64,000 nt of DNA from Datnioides undecimradiatus (Eukaryota > Chordata > Actinopteri > Lobotiformes > Datnioididae), in contig WARS01002753.1 of NCBI GenBank assembly GCA_008933995.1, positions 248,001 through 312,000 of the forward strand. Reading direction: 5' to 3'. The notes under the pieces are model-generated. The model worked only from the letters and a program-made list of their open reading frames with translations, did not search any database and was not told the DNA's origin. Below are positions 49,101 to 61,300 of this stretch, piece after piece. Position numbers and translations under genes: made by a program. The first letter of the stretch is position 1, and every line of letters begins with the position of its first letter.

Positions 49101-50274
49101 AGTAGGCGAGCAGAGGCAGGAGGAGGATGCCGACGCTGAAGAACATCTGATAAAGGACTCCAACCGTGCGTCTGAACTCCACGCCCACGATCTCCGTGAC
49201 TGAAACCGGGGGACGAGTACACGTTTCAAATTAACTCCTGTTTTGCGACTGTAAATTCGAGCTGGGAGGTTAAACCTTGTCCTCTTACTCAGAACGTATC
49301 CGGCCACCCAGCCGCCCTTCACTCCGAAGCCGTAGAGCGTCCTGAAAACCAGCAGGGACACGTAGTCCGGAGCCACTGCCACCAGGATCCCCGCGATCCC
49401 ATTCAACAGGTTGGACATGAGGAAGCTCATTTTCCTGCCGAACCTGAGGACAGACGGACAACGATGCTAAATGTCAAGGTTTCCCTCATGTTGTCTGCTG
49501 TAACTGCTGCGAACCGACGAGTCAAAAGTCAAAAGCCAGGTGAAAACATCAAAATATTCCGTCTTTCTCCAAATTAGGACAGCATTTGCCAAAAATTCAG
49601 TTAAAGAGTGAATCTGTATCGCTCATAATAAAACCTACCTGTCTGCCAGGTAACCGATGGCGATGCTCCCAACCAGGAAGCCCACGTTGAGCGTTGCCTG
49701 GTACATGTCCACCAACCATCCGTCTGAACACACCAGGTCGAACTGGGACGACACGCAAACAAGTCAAAACATTTATTCCGGTTTTTATTTTTCTTTCTTA
49801 AAGTGGGTTTGTTACAAGTTTCCGTAAATTCCTCTACAAAGACAAAACTTTGTCACTCCCTGTGTCACTTACCTCAGTCACAAACGACCGTCTTCCCTCG
49901 TAGTCGTACTCCCAGCCGTCTCTGCAGGCGGTTGTGGGAGTTCTGCTGAGGTTCAGTTCCTGTGTGGCGCAGGTGAGCGCCGTGGCGTTCCAGTCCACCT
50001 CGTACTGCTCGCAGCTGCTGTGCTGCAGCACCCCTGAGCTGTTGACCAGCGGCGCCGTCAGACTGCGACTGTCCGCCAGGCTCCAGCCGCACGCCTGCCT
50101 CCTCTCCACCACCGCGGAGTCGCGACACCAGTGATCCGGTGTGTAACCCTGGAAGACGATGCCGACGTACACCCCCGCCCAAGGCATGGACACCATACAC
50201 AGCAGGGCGAAGATTCGCTTCTGACAGCGGCCGAAATTCCCAGCTTCCTCCAAGATGTCATCAAAGGTGGTCAT
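46199..50274 (-). CDS. slc22a2: SLC22 organic cation transporter (OCT type), igf2r-proximal paralogue
   Basis: Tandem duplicate of the neighbouring transporter, with the same predicted role: facilitated transport of organic cations across the plasma membrane. Coding exons from the 5' end: 50274-49873, 49742-49639, 49443-49289, 49199-49031, 48918-48804, 48637-48537, 48453-48239, 48152-48044, 47344-47232, 46839-46740, 46292-46199. They give 1677 nt, 558 residues. Exon sizes 104/155/169/115/101/215/109 are the classical SLC22A1-3 pattern. The start [12 protein letters not shown] is shared in position with the paralogue. Motifs: GYLADR-FGRK (164-172), ITEIVG, PESPRW (280-285), [23 protein letters not shown] with the key Asp469, PETRG. 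Loop 1 carries glycosylation sites NSS, NAT and NLS. The first coding exon is intact (402 nt), the ancestral state. An upstream in-frame ATG exists at 50439, but the conserved start is preferred. Confidence 0.95.
47620..47845. repeat. GCTAGC-rich dispersed repeat in SLC22 intron
   Basis: Dense GCATGCTAAAATGC, AGTTAGC, ATGTTAGGG and GCTAGCATG words, like the tail of the abundant percomorph repeat also found in plg and igf2r introns. Confidence 0.5.
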
Positions 50275-51090
50275 GGTTGCAACTAAACCAGTTTCAATCA
50301 GTGTGTCTACAGCCTCCTTCTGCAGAGTGACCGCTGAGATGCTGGTCCTTTGGGCTTTTAACGGGACGAGCTGGAGCAAAGGTTGGAGCAAAGGTCCACA
50401 GAGAGACGCAGTTGCTTTGTGGACGGTGCAGTGGAGCATTAAAACACGTTTGCTATCACTTTTCCAGACGTCAGAACAGGTGTGTCGCTATAACCCGGAC
50501 CTCCATGACGTGCGTGCTGGTTAATTAACATAAACACACCAACACATGGACACATGGGCCTGAAGCATGTGCAGCCTGTTCTCAGCATCTCACGCACATG
50601 TGAACACAGTCGGTAAAGCTGTCAATCAGTTAACATGGCATGTGTGTTTCTGGGAGTCTGTTGGACATAAAGATCTGCTGCAAATGCAACACGATGTCTC
50701 CGACTACTGTTTGTTTTTCTGTTTGAAGGTAAAAAGTTGTGAGCAGAATCTAATCAGCAAAGCTCACGTTTGCATTTCTACAACTTTCGATGGTTATAAA
50801 GATGGTCCACAGGACGTTGGGGGACTTTTTAGAGGAAGTGGAGCCAACAACGCTGCCACGTGTGTAACGTGAGACACTTTGGTGGTCAACAGGTAAACGG
50901 ACTCACCTTGGTCAGCAAAGACCAACGTGCAATCAACAAGAGGGACCAAACTCTTTGCAGCAGCAGCAGCAGGTATGTCACTGTGCAATGGGGACTGCTG
51001 CTTGTATTCAGTGAAGGTCAGAGCTGTCTTTGAGTCTGGAGTCTACAGCTGTGTCTTTAAACTTGCTTAAATCATTTGAAATCAGACACA
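50275..51090. other. SLC22 5' flank / intergenic
   Basis: Contains the 5' UTR and promoter of the igf2r-proximal transporter. No other gene or clear TATA box seen. Confidence 0.5.
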
Positions 51091-51094
51091 TTTC

Positions 51095-51590
51095 AAGGAG
51101 CTGAAACACGTCCAGGTCCTCTGTGACCATTCAGTCCAGGCCTGAGTCAAATCAAAGTCATTAGAGACCCATCTCAAGTCATTCGAGACAGGTCCTAGTT
51201 GAATTCCTCACCATTAAAGTTTGATTTTATTTTCAATTATCTGATCAAATCCAAGTCCGTCAAGTTGGGACACGGCCAGGTTCTTCAAGTCCAAGTCAAA
51301 CCCTTTGAAACAAGGCACAGACAAGTCTAAAGTCATTTGAGACGGGTCCGAGTCAACGACATTGCAGCTTCATTCCAAATCAGTCAGGTCTCGAGTCCTT
51401 CAAGACACATTCAAGTCTACTCTGAAGTAATTTAGTCCTAAATAAGTCCAGGGTAAGTCTCAAATGTCTTTCAAGATACGTCAGGTCTCACGGGTCCAGG
51501 TCCAAGTCTCGTCTGAAGTCACTCTGCAGATACCCAAGCTGAGTCTTTAAAACGAGTCAAGTCCCGGGTCCTCGCGTCTTTCAGGTACGT
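51095..51590. repeat. Degenerate AAGTC-rich tandem repeat
   Basis: Words such as CCAAGTC, CAAGTCT, GAGTCAA, AGTCATT and GGTCC recur at short irregular intervals across about 500 bases (for example near 51173, 51285, 51321, 51408, 51502, 51546). It fits an old, decayed minisatellite or the internal array of a dispersed repeat. Confidence 0.65.
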
Positions 51591-51629
51591 GAGTGACTGA
51601 ACCACAACAGTGATAAACAGCGGATCTTA

Positions 51630-54600
51630 TTTATTCAAATAATGCAATATTTTTTACATCAATGTGTTTTTTTAAATAGCAAAAACAGGCAAAGAGCTGA
51701 AAAACATGTCAGACAACATAACTTTCACCAACTCAAACATAACAGTGATCCCGCACAGTACCGCATCATCACGGGAAACGTCTTGTGCTCCGAGATGGTT
51801 TGACTCTTGATCTCAATCCCTGATGCCAATTTAGTTTCGAGTGTCGACGAAATAAAACACGAGAACGTCCGACTCTTATCTTCATAGGAGAGAGAGAAGG
51901 TTCAGTACGGTACCATGCAGATGAGCCACACGAACTTTGGTGCTAAATACAGCAGAGACAGACTTTATATGCAGCGATGGGAAAGGACTTCCTTCACACG
52001 CTGAACTGTACCGCCCACTTCTCTGAAAGGAGGACCGCAGACTCCTCGGGAGAGTTGATTTCAAAGTGCCGGACTCAGGTGGAGCTCAAACCTCCTTCTA
52101 ACAGGGTCAGAAACCAGGTCCACGCGCTGAATTAATGAGATGCTTAAAGTTAAATATTATAAAAGAAAGTCTGTCCCGTCTGCCGACAGCGGGCTCGGCT
52201 TCAAAGCTTCTGCTCAGCGATATCTGAATGATTCTTGACATTTCACCGGGATCTGTTGGCACTAATGAAGGTGTTCTTTGGAAAAACGCTGCGTGAACGA
52301 CGCATCAGCTCAATCTTTATGCTCTCACGGGAACATTTCTGTGTAAAACACTTTATAATTTCATGTCAGTTGTCAGTTCAATCATACGACATCTCTACAG
52401 AGGCCGTCAGAGTTCAACGGAGTTCATGACGACCGAGCTTTCAGAGGAAGACGCGAACTTCCTGGAATCCCACAGTTTTTGTTTGGTTTGTGATCTCAGA
52501 AATGCTGAAAAACGAGTTACTGAGTACCGACTGCGAAGGAACGTGAAGATGTTTTCTTTTTAATTATTAGGGCGCCTCTTTAAACTCGTCCGTATAAAAT
52601 ACTGATGTTTCCACTAATGATTCAAAGAGCTCAAGATTGTTTTTTTATCTATTTATTTGTTATTTTCTCGTCTGCGTGGCAACTTACAAAAACGGTTTTA
52701 ACAAATTTTGTGTACAAAGCTTTAGAAATACCCTGAACCTTTTTACTGACTGACAGATTTTAGCGACGGCGTTTCATGTTTGGTCGATGACTTTAGTCTC
52801 TTTGTGGCTGAATACTGAGAACAACGTGACTCTTCCCGTTTACCGACGACGATGTCATCAGCGTGCATGATGTAATAAATACTCTGTGTAAGTGCGCTAC
52901 AATCTGCAAGACCGCAAATCAATGCAGCATGTGTCAATAAATCAACAAGTGCTCTCCAAAAAGGCGGTGATTCAGTGGATCTGTGGTTGGTTTTGGTTGG
53001 TTCGGCCCAGGTGAGACTAACACCTGTAAGTCACCTCAGAACGTCTCATTTAAATACTGATATTTAAGATTTATTGATTTAGAGAAATGGATGATATCGA
53101 TCGCTTCTTTGATCCCTCAATCAACGTTGAGTTTAGGAAACGACAGAAAGTAGTGAAAAGGGTTTTCAGAGTTTGCCTTTTCTGACCGACCAACGGTCTA
53201 AAATCCAGAAACTAAAGAATATTTGAGATGTTTGCTTGATAATAATCTTAAAAAACGGACGATGAAGAGCTGCTGCAGGTTATTATTGTGTTAACTGATT
53301 AACAGTTTGAGCCTGAATGGCCTAAAAACCCAGACAGAGCAGTTTGAGGAAGAAAACTCTTCACTGAAGGCCAACTTATGGCAGTTTTCCTGAGCTTTCG
53401 CCCTCAATCTCACTGTCTTCATCAGTGGACAACATGCTGCTCTTCCGCAATCGGGCAACTTTCTCAGACGACAACTCTGTCGTGAAAACCAGTCAAAAGC
53501 TTCAGAAAAAGCAAGTAAGTGGACCTTGAGTTATGATTTTTGAACCTCTGTGCTCAATGTCGTTAGCAAAATGAACTGTTAATCAATCAGATCACCAATA
53601 GAAGGTATTGATCAGACGTCAGTCGTGCTGCGTCGTCAGCATCATCCCTCCACAACCTGAGGATCAGCTGCTCGTCTCTACATCTCTGGGTTTTGCTCTT
53701 CTCACTGTTTTCTGCCGTTTCACAAACTCTTTGGCTGATCACGAGCCGGCTGAAACTAGCGGCTGCAGCCTTGGTAAAAGTTCGTTTGTGTTGTGAATCC
53801 TAATCCAGCAAACACCCGGACGTCACAACGAGCTGTTTGTCAGGGACCAAAGAGTAGAGCCTGCGCGTGGGACGGCATCCAAATCCCCTGCGTTCATACT
53901 GAGCGGGTCGAGTCGCATCACTCTTCTGTGAAAACACTGCAGCTTTAGAGAGAGAGCGAGTGTCAGCTGCATACGTCAGCGCTTCACGTCTTTCTTTGTG
54001 TCCTACGTGCGTTTGGCTAAGAAGGGGCTGACTTCGGCACCACGAACACTTGGCGACGTCCGCGATCACGGACCTGAATATCAAAACTGAGCCTTCATCA
54101 TGAGAGAGCGTGCAAGCGGAAATAAAAATCCCAATGTTCCAGACGTTAGCGCCAGCGGCGGCTGTACAAATATGGCTTCGACGGGGGGGGGGGGACTCCA
54201 AAAACCAACACAACCTAAACTAACATCTCGCCATCACCCTGCGTCCTCGTCCACGGTCCATTCACACTTAAGGCCACCTCTATATTTCGCACAGAACAGA
54301 GATTCATACAGATAATCAGCTCAGACAGCCATTTAAATAATCATTAAAACAACAAACGTGTCAGCGATTCACCGGTGAGGACAGCAAACAGACAAACAGA
54401 AACAAACAAACAAAAACGTCCATTTTATAGAACATCATCATCGTCGTCATCTATGTACAATGTCTCTGATCCAAAACAAAAATCAAATCTGTCGCCGGAC
54501 GCGACTCAATCGAGGAAGGCATCACGCTTTCTTTTCAAGGGGAAAGAAAGAGAAGAGATCTGCTCCCATAGCAACTGTAAACAACGAGAAAAGACAAACG

Positions 54601-55383
54601 GGCGTCTTCGTTTCCCTTTAGAAACAACACGAGCCGACAGCTTCGGCGCCTGCGTCCAGGACACTGGACCAGCCTCCCCCCTCGTTCATTTTCTACCGCA
54701 GCCTTTGGATTTTCTCCAAAAATCTGCTAAAATGTTTCACTGCGGAGCCGATTCACCGCACGTCTCACCGCGGCGGGCGAGTCAAGTCCTGATGGGACGT
54801 TAAAAACCAACCAAAAAGCCCCAGAGGCCAACACAGTCTCTCCTCCCACCGTCTGCACTGAAGGCGCGCGGACAGCGTTACGTTCAGTTAGTCGATGCTA
54901 CAATAAAGTGCTAAAGCGATGGCACAGCTTCATTTCAAACCTCTAGAGGATATAACTTAACATCTTTTCACCGCCGAGCGCTGAGGCGGACGCTCGCTGC
55001 GCCTCTGGGGTCGATTCTGGGGAGTCTCGGCCTGTTCGGTCTGAAAACGTGGTAAAACTGAAGCAACGGCAGTGAAACAAGTTAGCGCATTTCAGAATCG
55101 TTCGGACTGAAGATGTGGATGCAGGTCGAAAGAACGCGACCCGCGGAGGATTTGAAATAATCACCTGTCAATAAATAAGAAACCGTGTGCTGGACAGAGT
55201 CGGGTTAGGCCGAGTAAAGGTGCAGTCCAACAAAAAACAAGTCCCGGAAAGAGGAGGAACGGTTGCTGCTTCAGTGTGTTGTTGGTATTTCATCGTTGTT
55301 GTTGTTGCTATCACGGAGACATTCACTGAGAGAGAAGAGTTCAGACTGGAGAGGGAAGGGAGAGCGGGGAAGAGGAAGTGACA
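51630..55383 (-). other. igf2r: Probable igf2r 3' UTR and downstream spacer
   Basis: Largely repeat-free sequence after the igf2r stop. Minus-strand AATAAA signals lie at 52652-52657 and 51630-51635, either of which could end a 2.7-3.8 kb 3' UTR. No coding gene is supported here; a G run is at 54184-54194. The UTR length is inferred. Confidence 0.4.
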
Positions 55384-58300
55384 TCACACCCTGAGGAGGT
55401 CCTCGTCGCTGTCGTCCTCGTCCTGCTTCCTGTTGGCTGCCGTGTTGTTGCCGCGGTGGTTGAGGACCAAGGAGCGAGGTTTGCCGCCCTTCCTCTTCCT
55501 GTCCGACTCTTCCAGGAGGCCGACCAGGTCCTCGTCGCTCTCCTCCTGAAAGCAGAGACTGTGCGTGTGAGGTCTGAGGCGCCACGGCGTGGACGCAGCG
55601 CGCACCTGGACAGGCGATGAAGACGACACTCACCTGGAGGAAGGCGCTGCGCTGCGACTGCCTGGAGGCTCCGGACGACGACTTGACCACGCGCACCCCC
55701 GGGACGCTCAGCACCTCGTCCTCGCTGTCGTCGTCCTGGTCGTCCAGGGTGAACGAGCGCAGGCCGTCCGTATTCACCCGCTTGGTCGTGATGTGACCGT
55801 TGCCGTGGTTACTCCTGCCCCGGTGGGAGGACGATGAGGAGGACTCGGGAGGCGCCTCGAGCTCCTCCATCAGCCACTCCATCTCCTCTTCACCTCCTTC
55901 TTCGTCCATGTTGACCTGAGGACAAGTATGAACATCCTTAGTACAAACACTCCAACTACAGCTGTGACTGTCCTGCTGCTGCCACGAAGAATACCACAAC
56001 ATTAACCAGATGGCACACGAGGCGTTTAGGGAACATCAGTTAATTCAAGCGCCTACAGATAATCTGCATGTGCATCCAATTACCTCGACGACAGATGAGA
56101 ATCAAGTGATCTCGAAGTCTTTTGTTTTTTCTATTTTGAGGATGTGGGACGTCAGAATGGATTCCTTCATGAGCTCGACCTACCTTGGAGTATTTATAGG
56201 AGACTTGGTTTCCTCTCCTGCAGCAGCCGGTCACCTTCTGGATCACCAGCTCTCTGCAACAAGACAAACAGGCGTCGATTAAAGAGGGAAGAACCTCTGA
56301 GCTTCTTCTGCATCTGCTGGATGCTCGTGGACTCACCTTCTCTCTCTCTTGTAAAGCAAAAGCACCAGCAGACAGACGGTGAGACCCAGCAGCAGGACGG
56401 TCATCATGCCCACCGCTTTGCTCGGCCCGGACAGAGTCTTGCCGCCGTTGTCGTTGTACGACTCTGCCTCGACGGTTCTGTGATGCGGTTCAGAGGAAAC
56501 GGCGTTAACACAGTTGCCGCTGGAGTAAAAGTTTGAGCTGGTTTAGAGTAAAAGCGTTTACTGACGTGAGACCGCACACGGCGTTGGTGTGCCACATGAA
56601 CAGATACTGGCATTCGTCCGTCTCCAGCATGAACTCGGGGATGCCGATGCCTGCTGACGGGTTACAGTGGAACATGATGGTGGACGACACCATTTTGGTT
56701 TTCTCCCGCCCGCACGTGGACTCAGACGGCACCATCACGTCCAGGTTTCCTCCTGACGGAGAAGCAGAGAGGTGGTGGAGCCAACATATACTCATAACAC
56801 TGCAACGGTTCATCTGTGCACAGCTGCATGATGGTGACAGCCTTGGGTCTGTACAGTGCAGCTAAAACATGCTAACCCACACGCTAGCATAATGTGCATA
56901 ATGCTACGCAATATGCTAATGCTAAGTTATGCACTAGCATGTAATGCATAGGTTAGCCAATAAGACCAGTAATGTTAACACAGCTTTAGCAAGAGGATGC
57001 TTAGCGTTAGCATTGAGCTCATATGTACGCACACTGGAGTTCCACGTTAGCATGTTAGCGCCTGAGTATTAGCACGCTCAGAAATTCAGCTTTACAGGTT
57101 TGTAATTACCGAGGATCCTTTTAAAAAAAGTAAAGTGGTTTTGTGCAAATTACAGGAAAACCAGAGAAAAGGCTGGAAACATGTTTGACTTTGATTAGCT
57201 GTGAGAAGCACAGCCATGCTAACATCAGAGGCTGCATGAACTGCTCTGATTAAACACCCAGAAGCCTATTTATCATTACACCGGCGTTAAACTGCATCAC
57301 TTATTAAGACTTGTCTTCATTTTACCTTTAATTACTAAAAAATGAAATAGTCCTTTCCAGGGAACCCTCCTGCCAGCGTACTGATGCATATAACACAGGA
57401 AACTGCGGGACTCATAAGTAACTTGATGCATGTTTCTGCTTGTGTTCATCATTTCTTATTAAAGATGCCACGTTGTGAGCGCTCGTTCTCACACAGACGG
57501 TGTCCGGTTTCGTTTTGTTACTGTTTGACGGGAAAACAAACCATGGTTTACCTTTAATGTAGTACTTGGCGTTGTTGGAGGAGCCAATCCTGCGTCTGTA
57601 GGTCGCGTTCAGTTTGACCTGGCAGATGTTGGCGCCCAGACAGTTGGGCAGGGAGTTGTTGGTGATGCCGGACAACTGGATGTGGTAGATGTAGCGGTCG
57701 CCGTTGGGGCGGATGTCTCCAGACGCCTGGTGGTGGCTGAGAGGAGGATCACACAAACAAACGCGGGTTGTTCGGTACACTTCTATAATGACGTGTCTCG
57801 TTTGTGCAGCACGGGTGCGGTGTGTGTGCCCTCGTGTTACCTGAAGTAAAGAGCCCCCAGGCTGAGGACGGCTCCGGTGTCGGGAACCTTGATCGTCCCG
57901 TTCACCATCACAACTTCGCGCTGCTTCACCGCACACGCCGACCGGGTCTCCCAGCTGAGCACAAACTCGCACGACGCCTTGTCAACACTGCTCGCGCACA
58001 CACAGCAGAAGGACGTGAGGATATAACATGTAACAGTGCTTTCATTAAAAAGCTCATTTACATCAACCTTCATCTCTAACCAACCAACACATCTCCTGAG
58101 AAATGTTTAGCAACGAACTTCAAATGACGTTAGATCGAGGGAAAGTTTAACTTCAAAGACAAACACTCAGTTCAGCCATTAACCAGCAATTAGACGGGCC
58201 CAAACACAGAGGAGAAGTCACTGCAGAATGTGAACCACAGCATCTTTACGGCTAAAGTCAGGACGAGATGACCGCAGCAGAGGACTGTGCAGCTGAAATC

Positions 58301-61300
58301 ATTCAAGATATTCTGTTTCGCTTTCTCTAAACCGTCGTCCCCCTCCCTAATCTGACCTCCTGCAGATTTAACCGGGGGGGTGTGATACCTGATGAGCGCC
58401 GGGTGTCCGACAGTGGAGCCGCAGCTCAGCTGGATCACAGTCTTGGCCTTCACGCCGTTACCGCAGACATCGTCGCCAGCCGAGTAGTTGACGTAGATCT
58501 TCCCGTCTGCGCGAGCAGTTTGAGACAGTGAGCGTGGACTTTTCTAATGCTAGCGACAGAAAACAGCTGCTACGACAACAAACTGCGCAAAAACAAACAA
58601 CAGCGTCCCTTTAATTTCATTTGGAGTCAAAATAGTAACACTACAATTCGGTTTTGAGTTAGCTGATTTATATTCAGCCTCAGATTTGAATTAGAAATGA
58701 TTAAAAAGTCCAACATGAAGAAACAAGTGAGGCGTTTCTTGGACTTGACGACCCACCGGTGAAGCTCATCTTCTGAGTGTAGACTCGACCCAGGACGTGG
58801 ACCTTTCCCGCCGCTGAGCGCCGGCACACGGTCGCTCCTTCTGGACAACCTGGTAATCCGCCGTGGATACTCTGACACAGGTTGACGAAATACCTGAGGA
58901 CGTGCAAGCAGATATCTGAGCACAGCTGAAAACCTGGGAGGTGCAGGCTGAAGCGCCGCTCCACTTATGCAAAACAATATTTCCAACAACAACAACAACA
59001 GAGTCCGGCTTACGAGTCTCCTTGGTGGCTGAACTTCCACGGCTCGGTGAGGGAGGACAGAGTTCGCAGGTCGAACGTCTGGTGCTGGCTCACCAGCTTG
59101 CACTCCATCTTCCTCGGCGGACAAACGGCGCTGGTCCGCCACTGGAACGTGGCCGAGCAACCTGCCGTCTCCGAGAACAGCTGCGGGGAACCGTGGCCTG
59201 CAGACTGGTCGCAGACGAACATGATGGACGACTGACGCTTGGCAGAGGCTGGAAGGAGAGAAGGGATGGTTTAAGAACAGATGCGTCATGTTCTGAGGGC
59301 AAGGGAATTTGATTTTTATGCTAAATATAAAGTTAAATAAATGAATGACATGAATTAATTAATTAATTGAGCTTCTGTGAGTGGAGTGGCCCATATAACA
59401 CCCCAGTAATTTGCCGCGCAGCTTCAGTCTCTGACAGCGCCGATCGCTGGTTCGTGTCACCTGTGCTGCAGAATCCCCACTTCCTGTCCGTGTCGTAGTC
59501 GGAGGTGGTGGCGCACCACTTCCTGCCGTCCGTCCTCCCGTCGCTGGTGCACTCTGAGTACGACTTCTTCATGAGGGTGAAGGGGAACGCGCACACCTCG
59601 CCTTCAGTCGTCACTGGGGGAAACACAGTCGAAACAGTAAACTTAATAATATCTTCATGCTCTTTCCAGATAAAAGTGTTACTGATGCTTTAATAAACAC
59701 AGAATTAGACTTCCTTAGTTTTCTTCTTAGATAAAAAGGTCTCATATCTCTATCAGACACACGTCGTCTATCAGAAACCCTTGTGGTAATGTGTTTAACC
59801 TGAAACATATTCTTTAATACAGTGATTTGTTTAGCGTCTGAATCACCGCCCACAGTGAAAAGGTTCATCCTGATAACAGCCAGCACATCGGCGATCAGCA
59901 TCAGGAGACATGACTCTGAAGGGAGTGCTTTGTTCATTTCAGGTGAGGCGATCCTGAAAATCTGCTGTTCAACTAAAAGTCAAAGCGAGTAGAACGTCGA
60001 GACTGATCTGAGAACAGAAGGTTTCAGTGCCTCATCTGTAAATGAAAAGGTTCGGCCATATTGGCTCTGAGGATCGAACCTTTAGTCCTTTGAACCTGCT
60101 TTATTTCTAACGGCCACCAGGGGGCGAGGTCCATTTACACAGATCTGACTCTCACTTGATTTATAACCTCGGTAAACGAGTTTGAGTCTCAGTTCAACGC
60201 GACGTGATGCTCATTTTACAGGTTACGGCCTCATTTAGGGTGAAACCAACAGCGCAGCAGCGTGTGCCATGGCTACGTCTACTGTTAATATACAGTCCGT
60301 GGGTTCGCCTGAAGACGTGCTGCTCTGAAAGCTCAGGATCAGTGTTGAACTGAATATTTCCAGAGTGTAAAGAATGAGCTCATGCTCTGAGGCCGGGCTC
60401 AGCGCTACAGGCTGACCTGGCGGGCAGAGATCTCCTCCTCCATACTGCATCAGAATGGCCTGCTCATCGTGTTTGAAGTCCATCTTCATGGCTTTGCCGA
60501 TGCCAAAAGACACCGCCGACTTCTCCGAGCCGGCGCCAGACACCCGGCAAACCGCGCTGTTCTTACAGTCGGGGTCCGCCACTGAGCTGCAGACGTTGAT
60601 GCGGTAGCTGCCGGAGCCCGCCGGGACCTGAAATACAGGGAATTCAGCTTTAGGATTCAATAAGATGAGAGGTCTGGAATCACACTGGGGCTGCGCTGGT
60701 GGAGCTCACCTGGACTTCACTGGAGAGGGTCGACAGGTCGAAGGTGTACTGGAGCTGGGTGTCTGTCAGCTGGCAGCCGCTGGTGTGTGTGGCGTCTGAA
60801 CACACCACGGGGGTGGCCCACTCAAACAGGTACGTGCAGCCCTGCAGCTTCAGCATTTGTGGAGAGCCCTGCGTGGAGACAGAGCAGCTCAGTAACGGTG
60901 AATCTGTGAGCGGTCTCACCACGGAGGACACGAGCGCGCCGACTCACCAGCTCCACGCCTCTCTGGCAGGTGAAGACGATGGTCGACGTGTAGTTCTGCG
61001 CAGGGTCGGCGGCGCACTTGGTGGAGCTGCGGTAAGTGATGGACACCTCCCCTGTGGCAAAATTGATCTCAGGACCACTCGTGGTCCGGCCGATGTCCTT
61101 CAAGAGACGAGGACAGAGAGAGAAGAGTGAAACTCCAGCTCAGATCAGAGGCAGGCGCTGGTCAACGCCTGTTTTAAAAATGCTAAATTTAACTCGTTGA
61201 CTTTAACGAAACACCTCAGAGGATAACGAACTTTAACAACGAGACACTTGAGACTGGACTGTAGCATCTAGTAAATCTAGTTTAATGAACTCATAGAGTC

